A DNA stretch of 64,000 bases from Lacisediminihabitans sp040549525 (GCF_040549525.1 NZ_JBEPTM010000007.1:1-64000); one strand, 5' to 3'. Numbered from the stretch's first letter, positions 49,390 through 59,389 are shown. Notes: generated by a model not told the origin, from the letters alone. A program made the numbers and translations.

Positions 49390-50450
49390 GAGCGAGCCTC
49401 CCGTTCTGAGGGCTCGAGTTCCAGGTCGCCGACCACATCCGTGCTCGCCTCCGGAGCGCTGTCTCCGGTCGGAGCGGGTGCTGGCACCCTTCCTGCGGCC
49501 CGGCGCCGCGTGCGCAGGCGCGGATCAGCGAGGTCGTTGAGGCTCTCCCCCACGAGGGTCATGCCGAGAACGGCGAGCACGATCGCGAGTCCCGGGAAGA
49601 CAGAGGTCCACCAGATTCCGCTGGTGACGTCGGAGATCGACTTGTTGAGGTCGTACCCCCATTCGGCGGCGGAGGTCGGCTCGATCCCGAAACCGAGGAA
49701 GCCGAGCCCGGCAAGGGTGAGGATCGCCTCGGAGGCGTTGAGGGTGAAGATGAGCGGGAGGGTGCGGGTCGCGTTCCGCAGGATGTGCCGGAACATGATG
49801 CGCCAGGAGGAGGCGCCGAGCACCTTCGCTGACTCGACGAACGCCTCAGCCTTGATGCGCACCGTCTCGGCCCGGATCACCCTGAAGTACTGCGGGATGA
49901 ACACCACGGTGATCGAAATCGCGGCCGCGAGAACACCCCCGATGAGTTGTGACTTGCCCCCGGTGATGACGATCGACATGACGATCGCGAGCAGCAGTGT
50001 CGGGAAGGCGTAGACCGCGTCGCAGACGACGACGAGCACGCGGTCGAGCCAGCCTCCGAGGTAGCCGGAGACCACTCCGAGGAGCACCCCGGCGAAGATC
50101 GACAGGATGATCGCGACCACGATCACGAACAGCGCGGTCTGCGATCCCCAGATCACGCGGGAGAGCACGTCGTACCCTCCGACGGTGGTTCCGAGGAGGT
50201 GAGTCGAGGAGGGCGGATTCTGGGCGCCGAAGTTGCCGTTCGCGTCGGTGAGCTGCGAGAAGCCGTAGGGCGCCAGAATCGGTGCGAAGAGCGCGGTGAG
50301 GAGGAAGATCACGACGATCGTCAGTCCGGCGACGAGCATCCCGCGCTGGAGTCCGACGCTCTGGCGCACCTGGTGCACTATCGGGATGCGCGCCCAGAGG
50401 GGGCGCTTCACGAGCGGCGCGTCGCGGTGTTCGGCGGTGTTCACACTCAT
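49386..50450 (-). CDS. ABC transporter permease, DppC type
   Basis: A 354-residue permease with about six helices. A charged N-terminal tail precedes GMLVAGLTIVVIFLLTALFAPILAPYG; the EAA loop appears as KVLGASSWRIMFRHILRNATRTLP, and the family pattern LGLGFLGFGIEPTSAAEWG is present. A proline/acid-rich C-tail (about 40 residues) is longer than usual. It pairs with the DppB-type protein upstream, whose stop is two bases before its start. Confidence 0.9.
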   Translation of the reverse strand: MSVNTAEHRDAPLVKRPLWARIPIVHQVRQSVGLQRGMLVAGLTIVVIFLLTALFAPILAPYGFSQLTDANGNFGAQNPPSSTHLLGTTVGGYDVLSRVIWGSQTALFVIVVAIILSIFAGVLLGVVSGYLGGWLDRVLVVVCDAVYAFPTLLLAIVMSIVITGGKSQLIGGVLAAAISITVVFIPQYFRVIRAETVRIKAEAFVESAKVLGASSWRIMFRHILRNATRTLPLIFTLNASEAILTLAGLGFLGFGIEPTSAAEWGYDLNKSISDVTSGIWWTSVFPGLAIVLAVLGMTLVGESLNDLADPRLRTRRRAAGRVPAPAPTGDSAPEASTDVVGDLELEPSEREARS

Positions 50451-50452
50451 GA

Positions 50453-51562
50453 TCAGTACCTCACTCGGGGATCGATGAGAGCGGCGATGACGTCGACGAT
50501 GAAGTTCGTGACCGCCACGACGACGGCAAGGAGCGCCACGATCCCCTGCACGGCGACGAAGTCACGCGCGGCGAGGTACTGCGCAAGCTGGAAGCCGAGG
50601 CCCTTCCACTCGAAGGTGGTCTCGGTGAGCACCGCCCCACCGAGCAGCAGCGCGATCTGGAGTCCGATGACCGTGATGATCGGGATGAGCGCGGGCTTGT
50701 AGGCGTGCCTGCGCACCAGACGGTACTCGCTGACACCCCGGGAGCGGGCGGCGTCCACGTAGTCTGCCGAGAGCGTTCCGATCACGTTGGTTCGCACCAG
50801 CCGGAGGAAGATCCCGGCGGTCAGGAGCCCGAGGGCGATTCCCGGCAGGACGGCGTGGCTGAGGACATCCGCGAGGTCGGCCGGGTTTCCGGTCTGGATC
50901 GCGTCGATGAGGTAGATGCCGGTGGGGTGCGGAAGCAGTTCGATATCGAGTTCGGTGCCGGTGGACGCCCGGCCGGAGACGGGCAGAACCCCGAGCCAGA
51001 CCGAGAACACGAGCTTGAGCAGCAGTCCGGCGAAGAACACCGGCGTCGCGTAGCAGAGGATCGCGAAGACACGCAGGATCGCATCCGGCCACTTGTCGCG
51101 GAAGTAGGCGGCGAGCATCCCGAGCGGGATCCCCACGATGAAAGCCACGATGAGGGCGTAGAACGCGAGCTCGAGGGTTGCCCCGCCGTAGGTGAGCAAC
51201 ACCTTCGTGACCGGCTGGTTGTCACTGATCGTCGTGCCGAAGTTGCCGGTCAGGATCTGCCCGAGGTATTCGAAATACTGCACGAGGATCGGACGGTCAT
51301 AGCCGGCCGCGTGGATGCGCTCCTGCAGCTGCGCTGCGCTCAGCCGACCACCGAGGGCGGCGGTGATCGGATCACCGATCGTGCGCATGAGGATGAAGAC
51401 CATCGTGACCAGGATGAAAACTGTCGGGATGATCAGCAGCAGCCGCACGATGATGTAGCGGCCGATCTGGTTGCCTCCGGCGGCTCTCCTCTTTCGAGAA
51501 CGCACCCCGCTCGTGCCCGGAGGCGGCGGCGCTGCCTCTGCCGGAATCACGGTTGTCGTCAT
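50453..51562 (-). CDS. ABC transporter permease, DppB type
   Basis: A 369-residue permease with six helices. After a basic, proline-rich start (about 1-30) come IIVRLLLIIPTVFILVTMVF, the DppB-typical LQERIHAAGYDRPILVQYFEYLGQILTGNFGTTI segment and the EAA loop DAARSRGVSEYRLVRRHAYK. ATG at 51562 is chosen as the first start before the conserved region. It imports oligopeptides or similar solutes together with the neighbouring permease and ATPases. Confidence 0.9.
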   Translation of the reverse strand: MTTTVIPAEAAPPPPGTSGVRSRKRRAAGGNQIGRYIIVRLLLIIPTVFILVTMVFILMRTIGDPITAALGGRLSAAQLQERIHAAGYDRPILVQYFEYLGQILTGNFGTTISDNQPVTKVLLTYGGATLELAFYALIVAFIVGIPLGMLAAYFRDKWPDAILRVFAILCYATPVFFAGLLLKLVFSVWLGVLPVSGRASTGTELDIELLPHPTGIYLIDAIQTGNPADLADVLSHAVLPGIALGLLTAGIFLRLVRTNVIGTLSADYVDAARSRGVSEYRLVRRHAYKPALIPIITVIGLQIALLLGGAVLTETTFEWKGLGFQLAQYLAARDFVAVQGIVALLAVVVAVTNFIVDVIAALIDPRVRY

Positions 51563-51701
51563 GGTCACCAATCTGCGCTGCGGGTCGTCGTGCCGCCAAG
51601 AAGAACCGGGGGCGACCCGCTTTCGCGAGCCACCCCCGGCCACGGCTACCAAAAGGTTAGCCGGTACTGATCACTACCGTGACAGCGGTACCCTTCGCTC
51701 G

Positions 51702-53330
51702 TTACTTCGAGAGCGTGCCGAAACGGAACTTGAACGACGCGTCGAGAGTGACTCCCGACACGTTCTTGCCGGCGACCGCGACCTGCGCGCCCTGCAGAAG
51801 CGGGACCGTGGAGAGGTCGGCTGCAACCTTGTTCTGGATGGTCTCGATGTCCTTGGTGCGCTTGGCTTTGTCGGTCTCCACAGCCTGTGCCTTGATCAGT
51901 GAATCGACCTCGGCGTTGCTGTAGTGGTTTCCGAGGAAGTTGCCCTCGGCGAAGAACGGCGACAGGTAGTTGTCGGCGTCAGAGTAGTCGGGGAACCAGC
52001 CGAGCTGGTACTCCGGGTACACGTCCTTCGTGCGGTCCTTCGAGTAGGTGACCCACTCGGTGGACTGCAGGTTCACCGTGAAGAGTCCGCCCTTTTCGAG
52101 CTGGCTCTTGACGAGCGCATACTCGTCGCCCGAGGACGCACCGTAGTGGTCCGGGTTGTACTGGAGGTTCAGCACGACGGGGGTGGTGATGCCCGCGGCG
52201 GTCAGTGTCGACTTGGCCTTGGCGCCGTCCGGGCCTCCGTTCCCATCGCCGTACAGGCCCTTGAGTGCCGTGTTGGCACCGGTGAGGCCGGCAGGAACGT
52301 AGGAGTACAGCGGCAGGTAGGTGCCCTTGTAGACCTGGTCGGCGATCGCCTGGCGGTCGACGAGGTCGGCTACGGCCTGGCGAACGGCAAGCGCCTTCGC
52401 AGCATCCGCACCATCGGCCTTTGCGCCGAAGGGCTGGGTGTCGAAGTTGAAGACGATGTAACGGATCTCGCCGCCGGGGCCGGTCGTCACCTTGACTGCC
52501 GAGTCCTTCTTGAGGTCGGCGATGTCGGTGGCGGAGAGGCTGCGCGACGCGACGTCGATGCCTCCCTTCTGCACGTCGAGCTTCATGTTCGACTGGTCGG
52601 TGTAGTACTTGAGGTTCACCGTCGGAGTCTTGGGGGTGCCGAGCATGCCCTTGTAGTCCGCGAACGCCTTGAACTGCACGAGCTGGTTGAACTTGTAGCT
52701 ACTGATCGTGTACTGCCCGGCGAAGGCCTTGCCCTTGATGATGTCGTCATCGCTGGTCACCTTGTCGGCGGAGAATACCTGCTCGTCGACGATCGGCGCG
52801 GCTGGGCTCGACAGGATCTGGGGCCAGATCTGGTCGTTGGCTGCCTTGAGCGTGAAGACGACGGTCGTCGCATCCGGTGCCGCGGTGCTCACCAGGTTGG
52901 CGAGAAGCGTGGACGGGCCGTTCTCATCGGCGATCTTCAGCTGGCGGTCGAAGGAGAACTTGACGTCGGAGGAGGTGAGCTTGTCGCCGTTGGCGAAAGT
53001 CAGACCCTTCTTGAGCACGACGGTGTACTCGGTCGGGGACGTGAACGTGGCCGACTCCGCGATGTCGGGCTGGACCTCTGAAGTGCCCGGCTTCGAGTTG
53101 AGCAGGAAGGGATACACCTGGTTCATGACAGCGAACGAGCCGTTGTCGTACGAACCGGCGGGGTCCAGCGAGGTCACCTTGTCGGTGGTGCCGACGGTGA
53201 TCGACGTCGCGCCCGACGAGGTGTTATTCGAGCCTCCGCCCGCGGAGCACCCCGCGAGGGTGAGCGCCGCGATTGCGGTGCCCCCGAGAACGGCAAGCGA
53301 TCGCTTGCGGAACGTGGATGCGGATGTCAT
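51702..53330 (-). CDS. ABC transporter solute-binding lipoprotein (family 5)
   Basis: A 542-residue extracellular solute-binding protein. Signal peptide with lipobox LAGC (C28), then a glycine/serine linker. Family 5 marks: VTSLDPAGSYDNGSFAVMNQVY, FTSPTEYTVVLKKGLTFANGD, the SDVKFSFDRQL segment and YPEYQLGWFPDYSDADNYLSPFF. It captures peptides, nickel complexes or similar ligands and delivers them to the DppB/DppC channel. First gene of the eight-gene operon. Confidence 0.92.
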   Translation of the reverse strand: MTSASTFRKRSLAVLGGTAIAALTLAGCSAGGGSNNTSSGATSITVGTTDKVTSLDPAGSYDNGSFAVMNQVYPFLLNSKPGTSEVQPDIAESATFTSPTEYTVVLKKGLTFANGDKLTSSDVKFSFDRQLKIADENGPSTLLANLVSTAAPDATTVVFTLKAANDQIWPQILSSPAAPIVDEQVFSADKVTSDDDIIKGKAFAGQYTISSYKFNQLVQFKAFADYKGMLGTPKTPTVNLKYYTDQSNMKLDVQKGGIDVASRSLSATDIADLKKDSAVKVTTGPGGEIRYIVFNFDTQPFGAKADGADAAKALAVRQAVADLVDRQAIADQVYKGTYLPLYSYVPAGLTGANTALKGLYGDGNGGPDGAKAKSTLTAAGITTPVVLNLQYNPDHYGASSGDEYALVKSQLEKGGLFTVNLQSTEWVTYSKDRTKDVYPEYQLGWFPDYSDADNYLSPFFAEGNFLGNHYSNAEVDSLIKAQAVETDKAKRTKDIETIQNKVAADLSTVPLLQGAQVAVAGKNVSGVTLDASFKFRFGTLSK

Positions 53331-53507
53331 ATCCGTTACGCCTCTCTGTTGGAAAAGACCATGGTGAACCCGCGCCGAAACGACGGATGTCCAGGCTGTA
53401 TGAGTCCTTCGTACCACTCGGGGACTCCCCGCGACCAATCGCAGACGACCAAAACGACGAATGTTTATGCATCTGCAACACACGGCGTGCCGCCGACGAG
53501 CGTGATG

Positions 53508-55382
53508 CTATTCGCTGCGGAGCGCGCGGCGTTCGGCTTCGATTCGCACGAGTTCCACCTGCAGCGCGCGGTATTTCTCGGGCTCTGCCGCGGCATCCGT
53601 GCGCTGGGACTGGCCGAGCAGCTCGGCCTTTCGCCGCAGCAGGTCGCGGGCGATCAGGTCGGTGGTGACGGCCTGGCAGTACAGGGTGAGCTCACGCCCC
53701 TCGCGTTCCGGTAGCGGGGCGAGGCCGAGCTCCTTGACGAGCATCGCGAAGGGTGCCGGCACCTCGTCGATGACCCTGGCGAGCCATTCGGCGGAGTCGA
53801 AAAGGTCCATGCTCGCCATCACCCCGTCGCGGACGACCGCAAGGGAGGGGTTCGCGAATGCGACCTGGCTCGCACGCTCGACTAGCCCGCGGCCGATGAG
53901 CGTCGGCTGCTGCAGGATGGCCATGAGGGCATCACGTTCCAGCCGGGTCGAGGGATCGATCGGGAGGTTCACCAGAGAAGGTCCCTGCTCGAGCACCGGG
54001 GCCGCCGCTTCCGGCTCGCCGAAACTGCGCACCTCGCGGGGGATCTCGGGGGTGCGGGCGCGGGCGGCGCTCACGGCACGTCCCACCTCGTCCGGGTCCA
54101 TGCCGAGCCAGCCGGCGAGGTTGCGCACATACCCCACGTTGAGCGCCTGGTCGCGGATGCCGGCGACGACGGGAGCGGATGCCCTGAGCGCCGCCACCCG
54201 GCCCTCCACCGTGTCGAGATTGTGCCCGGCGAGCACCCGGCGGATCATGAACTCGAACATGGGCTTCTTGGACTGCACCAGTCTGCGCACGGCATCGTCG
54301 CCGCGCTCGAGGCGAAGATCGCAGGGGTCGAGACCGTCGGGGGCGACGGCCACGAAGGTCTGCGCGGCGAAGCGCTGTTCCTCGGTGAAGGCGCGGCTCG
54401 CCGCCTTCTGGCCAGCCTCATCCGGGTCGAAGGTGAAGACCACCTCGCCGGTGCCGGTCGTATCGGAGTTCTCCACGTCGCCGAGCACGCGACGCACCAC
54501 CTTGATGTGGTCGACACCGAAGGCCGTGCCGCAGGTGGCGACGGCGGTGGTGACTCCGGCGAGGTGACAGGCCATCACGTCGGTATAGCCCTCGACGACT
54601 ACGACCTGCCGGCCACGGGAGATGTCGCGTTTGGCGAGATCGAGCCCGTAGAGCACCTGGGACTTGTGATAGACGGCCGTCTCGGGAGTGTTGAGGTACT
54701 TGGGACCCTGGTCGTCATCCAGCAGCTTGCGGGCACCGAAACCGAGCGTCTGCCCGGTCACGTCACGGATGGGCCAGACCAGTCGCCCACGGAACCGGTC
54801 GTAGGTGCCGCGGTCACCCTGCCCGACGAGACCGGAGGCGACGAGTTCGGCCTCGGTGTAGCCGAGCGTCTTGAGGTGTTTGGTGAGCCCGGTCTTCGGT
54901 GCGAAGCCGACGCCGAAGCGCTCGGCAGCGGAGGGGTCGAACCCGCGTTTACCCAGGAAAACCCGGGCGGGCTCAGCATCCGGAGTGACCAACTGCGACA
55001 CGAAGTACTCGGCAGCAGACTGGTTTGCGGCGAGGATTCGGGCACGATTGCCATGGTCGCTGTTGGCCTGGCCGCCGTCTTCGTAGTGGAGCTCGTAGCC
55101 CACCCGCGCGGCCATCCGCTCCACAGCCTCTGTGAAGCTCGTGTGATCCATCTTCTGCAGGAAACTGAAGACGTCGCCGTCCTCGCCGCAGCCGAAGCAG
55201 TGGTAGCGGCCGACCTGCGGTCGCACGTGGAAGCTGGGGCTTCGCTCGTCATGGAAAGGGCACAAGCCTTTGAGCGAGCCGACTCCCGCACCCTTGAGCG
55301 TGACGTAATCGCCGACGATATCGGCGATGTTGATGCGCGAACGCACCTCGTCGATATCGTTTCGTCGAATGAGGCCGGGCAC
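53508..55382 (-). CDS. dnaG: DNA primase
   Basis: A 624-residue primase that makes RNA primers for replication. The zinc-binding domain has C41, H44, C62 and C65 (LCPFHDERSPSF and HCFGCGEDG). The catalytic core has the TOPRIM glutamate in VVVEGYTDVMA and the DPDxAG-type acidic pair in FTFDPDEAG. The C-terminal helicase-binding part is divergent, as usual. GTG at 55382 begins the conserved PGLIRRNDIDEVR. Next to dgt and dusB, a common actinobacterial order. Confidence 0.95.
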   Translation of the reverse strand: MPGLIRRNDIDEVRSRINIADIVGDYVTLKGAGVGSLKGLCPFHDERSPSFHVRPQVGRYHCFGCGEDGDVFSFLQKMDHTSFTEAVERMAARVGYELHYEDGGQANSDHGNRARILAANQSAAEYFVSQLVTPDAEPARVFLGKRGFDPSAAERFGVGFAPKTGLTKHLKTLGYTEAELVASGLVGQGDRGTYDRFRGRLVWPIRDVTGQTLGFGARKLLDDDQGPKYLNTPETAVYHKSQVLYGLDLAKRDISRGRQVVVVEGYTDVMACHLAGVTTAVATCGTAFGVDHIKVVRRVLGDVENSDTTGTGEVVFTFDPDEAGQKAASRAFTEEQRFAAQTFVAVAPDGLDPCDLRLERGDDAVRRLVQSKKPMFEFMIRRVLAGHNLDTVEGRVAALRASAPVVAGIRDQALNVGYVRNLAGWLGMDPDEVGRAVSAARARTPEIPREVRSFGEPEAAAPVLEQGPSLVNLPIDPSTRLERDALMAILQQPTLIGRGLVERASQVAFANPSLAVVRDGVMASMDLFDSAEWLARVIDEVPAPFAMLVKELGLAPLPEREGRELTLYCQAVTTDLIARDLLRRKAELLGQSQRTDAAAEPEKYRALQVELVRIEAERRALRSE

Positions 55383-55449
55383 CTGATGATTCTACTGAGC
55401 GCCGCTGACCACGATCTGGCCGTCGCCGGGCCGGTGCGGAAGCGTGCGA

Positions 55450-56688
55450 TCAGCCGACGATGCGCTCGTGCCAGGCCATCGCGGACTGGTCGGTGAGCGA
55501 GGCCACCTGGTCGACGACCGCTCGCTTGCGGCCGGCATCCGTCGTGGCTGCCCTCCAGTCCGCCGCGAATCCGGGGTCGAGGGATGATCCGCCCCGGGCG
55601 AGCAGCGTCGTGGCGAGCTCGGTGAGCACTTCGCGCTGTTGCGTGTAGATGGGCTGCCGGGTGTTCTTTGACATGACGAAGGCTGCGACGATGCCCTTCA
55701 GCACCGCGATCTCCGCTCGGATCTCCCGTGGCACGATGATGTCCGCCCCGAAACGGATGAGGCTCCCGCCATCCTGGGTGCGTGTCGCCTGGACTGCGGC
55801 GGCCGCGAATCGCCCGATCAGCTGGCTGGTGAGGTTCTTGAGCCGGCCCTGCGCCTGCCGGCTGCCATCCCAGTCCTCGAGCCAGACGTCGAGGGAGTCG
55901 AGTCGATCGAAGGCCTCGATGAGCTCATCGTGGTCGAGCTCTCCACCGATCCACGCGAACATCGAATCGACGAGAGCATCGTGGTTGACCCTCGCGCCGA
56001 GGGCCTTCACGTCGATGTACCCGCTGACGACGGCATCCTCGAAGTCGTGAACGGAGTAGGCGATGTCGTCGGAGAGGTCCATCACCTGGGCTTCGATGCA
56101 GAGACGACGCTCCGGGGCTCCGTCACGCAGCCAGTGGAATGCCTCGACGTCGTCGGAATAGAAGCCGAATTTGGCCCGACCGCTGGGATCACCAACCGAG
56201 GAGCTCTCCGGCCACGGATACTTGCAGCTCGCGTCGAGGCTCGCCCGGGTGAGGTTGAGACCGTAGGAGCGGCCGTCCGCTCCGAAGACCTTCGGCTCGA
56301 TGCGGGTCAGCAGCCGGAGGGTCTGCGCGTTGCCCTCGAATCCGCCGATGTCGATGGCCCAGGTGTTGAGGGCACGCTCGCCGTTGTGCCCGAAGGGCGG
56401 ATGACCGAGGTCGTGCGCGAGGCAGGCCGTGTCGACCACATCCGGGTCCAGCCCGAGGCTCGTCGCGAGTTCGCGACCGACCTGCGCGACCTCGAGGGAA
56501 TGAGTGAGCCGATTCCTGGCGAAGTCGAGGCCGGCTGCCGGGCTCAGAACCTGGGTCTTGGCCGCGAGACGCCGGAGCGCACTGGAATGCAGGAGGCGCG
56601 CCCGGTCCCGGGCGAAGTCGCTGCGTCGGCTCGAATGCTCCTCCGGATACCAACGAGCGGTGTCGTGGTCCGAGTAGGTCTCAACCAC
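55450..56688 (-). CDS. dgt: Deoxyguanosinetriphosphate triphosphohydrolase
   Basis: A 412-residue HD-domain phosphohydrolase that cleaves dNTPs to nucleosides and triphosphate. The metal site is H63 (NRLTHSLEVAQ), H92-D93 (AHDLGHPPFGHNGE) and a late D in LSDDIAYSVHDFED. The start is GTG 56688, which overlaps the dusB stop by 8 bases (GGT GGT TGA read in the other frame), so the two are coupled. Relatives cleave any dNTP or mainly dGTP; substrate range is unknown. Confidence 0.9.
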   Translation of the reverse strand: MVETYSDHDTARWYPEEHSSRRSDFARDRARLLHSSALRRLAAKTQVLSPAAGLDFARNRLTHSLEVAQVGRELATSLGLDPDVVDTACLAHDLGHPPFGHNGERALNTWAIDIGGFEGNAQTLRLLTRIEPKVFGADGRSYGLNLTRASLDASCKYPWPESSSVGDPSGRAKFGFYSDDVEAFHWLRDGAPERRLCIEAQVMDLSDDIAYSVHDFEDAVVSGYIDVKALGARVNHDALVDSMFAWIGGELDHDELIEAFDRLDSLDVWLEDWDGSRQAQGRLKNLTSQLIGRFAAAAVQATRTQDGGSLIRFGADIIVPREIRAEIAVLKGIVAAFVMSKNTRQPIYTQQREVLTELATTLLARGGSSLDPGFAADWRAATTDAGRKRAVVDQVASLTDQSAMAWHERIVG

Positions 56689-57850
56689 CGCTGTTGTGGA
56701 TCTCTGCTTCGGCGACCTCTGCGCGCTGGGTATCGGCAAGCTCGCGGCTGTCGAGCCATCCGTTGGGCAGCGACGTGCGCTTCGGGGTTCCGGCGCGGCC
56801 GCGCGGGCCCTCGGCATCGGCGCCGGGGTACGGGAGGCTCCAGTCGAGGCGACCGAGCAGGTCGTCCATCTGCTGCAGGCTTTCCACCGTCGCGAGCGAG
56901 GAGCGGACGTCGCCGCCCACCGGGTAGCCCTTGAAGTACCAGCCGATGTGCTTACGGATGTCGCGGCAGGCGTGATCCTCGTCGCCATCGAAGAAGTCCA
57001 TCAGGAGTTCGGTGTGGCGGCGCAGGGTCTCGGCGACGATGCCGAGCGAAGGCTGGGGAATCTCCGACTCGCCGGCGAACGCCGAGGCGAGCTCGCCGAA
57101 GAGCCACGGGCGCCCGAGGCAGCCACGGCCGACCACGACCCCGTCGCATCCGGTCTCGTCCATCATGCGGATCGCGTCCGCGCCCGACCAGATGTCACCG
57201 TTGCCGAGAATGGGAACACCGGAGATCGTCTCCTTGAGCGTCGCGATCGCCGACCAGTCGGCATGGCCGCTGTAGAACTCGGACGCGGTGCGGGCATGAA
57301 GCGCGATGCTCGCTACCCCGGCACCCTCGGCGATGCGGCCCGCTTCGAGGTAGGTGAGGTGGCTGGAGTCGATGCCCTTGCGCATCTTGATCGTGAGCGG
57401 GAGGGCCCCGGCGGCCTTCACAGCGCCCTCGACGATCTCCTGGAAGAGGTCGAGCTTCCACGGCAGAGCGGCTCCCCCGCCCTTGCGGGTGACCTTGGGC
57501 ACCGGGCATCCGAAGTTCAGGTCGATGTGGTCGGCGCGGTCTTCCGCCACCAGCATGGTGACCGCTTCGGACACGGTCTTCGGGTCGACACCGTAGAGCT
57601 GGATGCTGCGGGTCGTCTCCGATTCGTGGTGCTTGATGAGGCGCATGGAGCCCTCGGTGCGCTCGACGAGGGCGCGGCTGGTGATCATCTCTGAGACGTA
57701 GAGACCGGCGCCGAACTCGCGGCAGAGCCGACGGAACGCGGTGTTGGTGATGCCGGCCATCGGGGCGAGCACGACCGGCACAGAGAGCGCGAGAGGCCCG
57801 ATCTGTAGGCTCTTCTCTACGCTCTTGTGGGGAGCGGCTGTCATGGTCAT
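56681..57850 (-). CDS. dusB: tRNA-dihydrouridine synthase
   Basis: A 389-residue flavoenzyme that reduces uridine to dihydrouridine in the tRNA D-loop. The TIM barrel starts PVVLAPMAGITNTAFRRL; the catalytic cysteine is in LNFGCPVPKVTRKGGGAAL, and the FMN phosphate site includes GNGDIWSGADA and GVVVGRGCLGRPW. The end has a proline/arginine-rich tail of about 50 residues. ATG start at 57850; a second ATG two codons later is possible. Confidence 0.92.
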   Translation of the reverse strand: MTMTAAPHKSVEKSLQIGPLALSVPVVLAPMAGITNTAFRRLCREFGAGLYVSEMITSRALVERTEGSMRLIKHHESETTRSIQLYGVDPKTVSEAVTMLVAEDRADHIDLNFGCPVPKVTRKGGGAALPWKLDLFQEIVEGAVKAAGALPLTIKMRKGIDSSHLTYLEAGRIAEGAGVASIALHARTASEFYSGHADWSAIATLKETISGVPILGNGDIWSGADAIRMMDETGCDGVVVGRGCLGRPWLFGELASAFAGESEIPQPSLGIVAETLRRHTELLMDFFDGDEDHACRDIRKHIGWYFKGYPVGGDVRSSLATVESLQQMDDLLGRLDWSLPYPGADAEGPRGRAGTPKRTSLPNGWLDSRELADTQRAEVAEAEIHNSGG

Positions 57851-57883
57851 CCCCCAATTCTCTCAGGCAAAGGTGAACCCGAC

Positions 57884-58369
57884 GTGACTGCCCCCACCGG
57901 ACGAGCACGAGTGCTGGCGGATGCCACGGCACGCGGCCTCGAAATCGAGGTGGTCGAGCGGCCCGCCGCCGACTCCCTCGAGCAGGCAGCGGTCTTGCTG
58001 GGAATCGAGGCGCGGCAGATCGTCAAGTCGCTCGTGGTGCGTCGGCACACGCCGGACGGAGCGCCCCGCGAATATCTGTTCGCGCTGATCCCGGGCGATC
58101 GGCAGATCTCCTGGCCGAAGCTGCGGGCTGCGGTCGGGGTCAACAAACTCTCTCTGCCCTCCCCCGAGCTGGCGCTCGAGGCGACCGGATTTGAGCGCGG
58201 CACCATCACGCCGCTCGGCAGTTCCACCACCTGGCCCGTCTTCGCCGACGTCTCGATGGTCGGCGGGCGGGTCGCCATGGGGGCAGGAGAGGCAGGCTAC
58301 AGCGCGTTCGTGGAGGCCGATGACCTCCTGAGGACCTACGGCGCGACAGTCGCCGACATCACCGCCTAG
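57884..58369 (+). CDS. YbaK/prolyl-tRNA deacylase-like protein
   Basis: A 161-residue protein of the YbaK/ProX deacylase superfamily that removes mis-charged amino acids from tRNA. Marks are AAVLLGIEARQIVKSLVVRR (with the catalytic-type lysine), LFALIPGDRQISWPKLRAAVG, and the late VFADVSMVGGRVAMGAGEAGYSAFV. GTG at 57884 has AGGTG about nine bases upstream; a longer frame begins at 57827 without homology. It is divergent from dusB. Confidence 0.85.
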   Translation: MTAPTGRARVLADATARGLEIEVVERPAADSLEQAAVLLGIEARQIVKSLVVRRHTPDGAPREYLFALIPGDRQISWPKLRAAVGVNKLSLPSPELALEATGFERGTITPLGSSTTWPVFADVSMVGGRVAMGAGEAGYSAFVEADDLLRTYGATVADITA

Positions 58370-58546
58370 CCGATCCACCCGCCCGCGTCTCACTTTCTCC
58401 GCCCAACCGTCACTGACGGTCGTCTGCGCTCTCCGAAACAGCAGTTTGTGACGGTTGACCGCGGTCGACGGCGACCCGAATGGGGGGCTCGCGAGCTTCG
58501 CTCACCTCTCTTTAGACTCGGGAGGTTCCCAGCGAAAGGCAGTTCC

Positions 58547-59389
58547 GTGTCCGAGACAGAGACTATGGCAGGCGGGCCGGCGGCAGGCTGGTATCCCGAT
58601 CCCGCGGGGTCCGGTGCACTTCGCTGGTGGTCGGGCGCCTCCTGGACAGAGCATTTCGCTCCGGTGCCTGAGCAACCTGCGCCCATCGGCGACGCAGTCT
58701 CTTCACCCGAGCGAGTCGGAGGCCTCTTCGATCCCATCGCTCCCCAGGTCCTCGAGGCGGCACCGCCGGCATATGCGGTTCAGCCACCTCACCCGAGCGC
58801 CAATACCTGGGGTGTGTGGCTTATCGCAAGCGTTGCCGCAGTTGCGGTCGGAGTGCGGACAGCCTCAGCCTCGCTGCTCCCCGTGGCTTCCCCCGTCGTG
58901 CCCCTGGTGACCTTTTTCGCGCTCTTGGCGCTGGTGGCCTGCCTCGCGATCTGGGACAGAAGGGTGCTGCGGGCCCGGGGACTCAGAGCCGCCTCCGCGT
59001 GGTGGATACTGCTGCTTCCTCCCATCGCTTATTTCGTGGCGCGCCGGGTTGCTCTGAAGAAACAGGGCATCCGAGCGAACGCTCCCGGCAACGTCTATGT
59101 GCTGACGATCTTCGCCGCGGCAGCACTCACTTCCGTCGCGCTCGCGCCGATGGCCCTAGCCCGGATGGATGCCGCGTCGCTGCGCCTGCTCGAGCAGCAG
59201 GCATCCGCCGAACTTCAACGACAGACTGCGGTGTCGTGGACGGTCACCTGTCCGGACGGAGCGCCGGTGACGATCGTCGGGTCGAGCTTCGACTGTGCCG
59301 CTAGCGACACCACCGGGCGGGCGGTGCGATTCACCGCGCACGTGCTGCACCCCCGAGAGTTCTCGGTCGATCCTGCTGTGCTGCAATAG
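58547..59389 (+). CDS. DUF2510 membrane protein
   Basis: A 280-residue protein. The N-terminal DUF2510 module is AGWYPDPAGSGALRWWSGASWTEHF (about 13-37, tryptophan-rich). A proline-rich linker is followed by several predicted membrane helices (about 85-105, 108-130, 139-155, 172-192) and an extracytoplasmic C-terminus with a pair of cysteines in TCPDGAP and FDCAAS, similar to DUF4333. GTG 58547 has AAAGG seven bases upstream. Function unknown; such modules may bind envelope or membrane components. Confidence 0.75.
   Translation: MSETETMAGGPAAGWYPDPAGSGALRWWSGASWTEHFAPVPEQPAPIGDAVSSPERVGGLFDPIAPQVLEAAPPAYAVQPPHPSANTWGVWLIASVAAVAVGVRTASASLLPVASPVVPLVTFFALLALVACLAIWDRRVLRARGLRAASAWWILLLPPIAYFVARRVALKKQGIRANAPGNVYVLTIFAAAALTSVALAPMALARMDAASLRLLEQQASAELQRQTAVSWTVTCPDGAPVTIVGSSFDCAASDTTGRAVRFTAHVLHPREFSVDPAVLQ

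Noticed and set aside
47803..50013. A 736-codon plus-strand frame opposite the ABC transporter genes
   Set aside because: Antisense to two recognised genes; compositional shadow.
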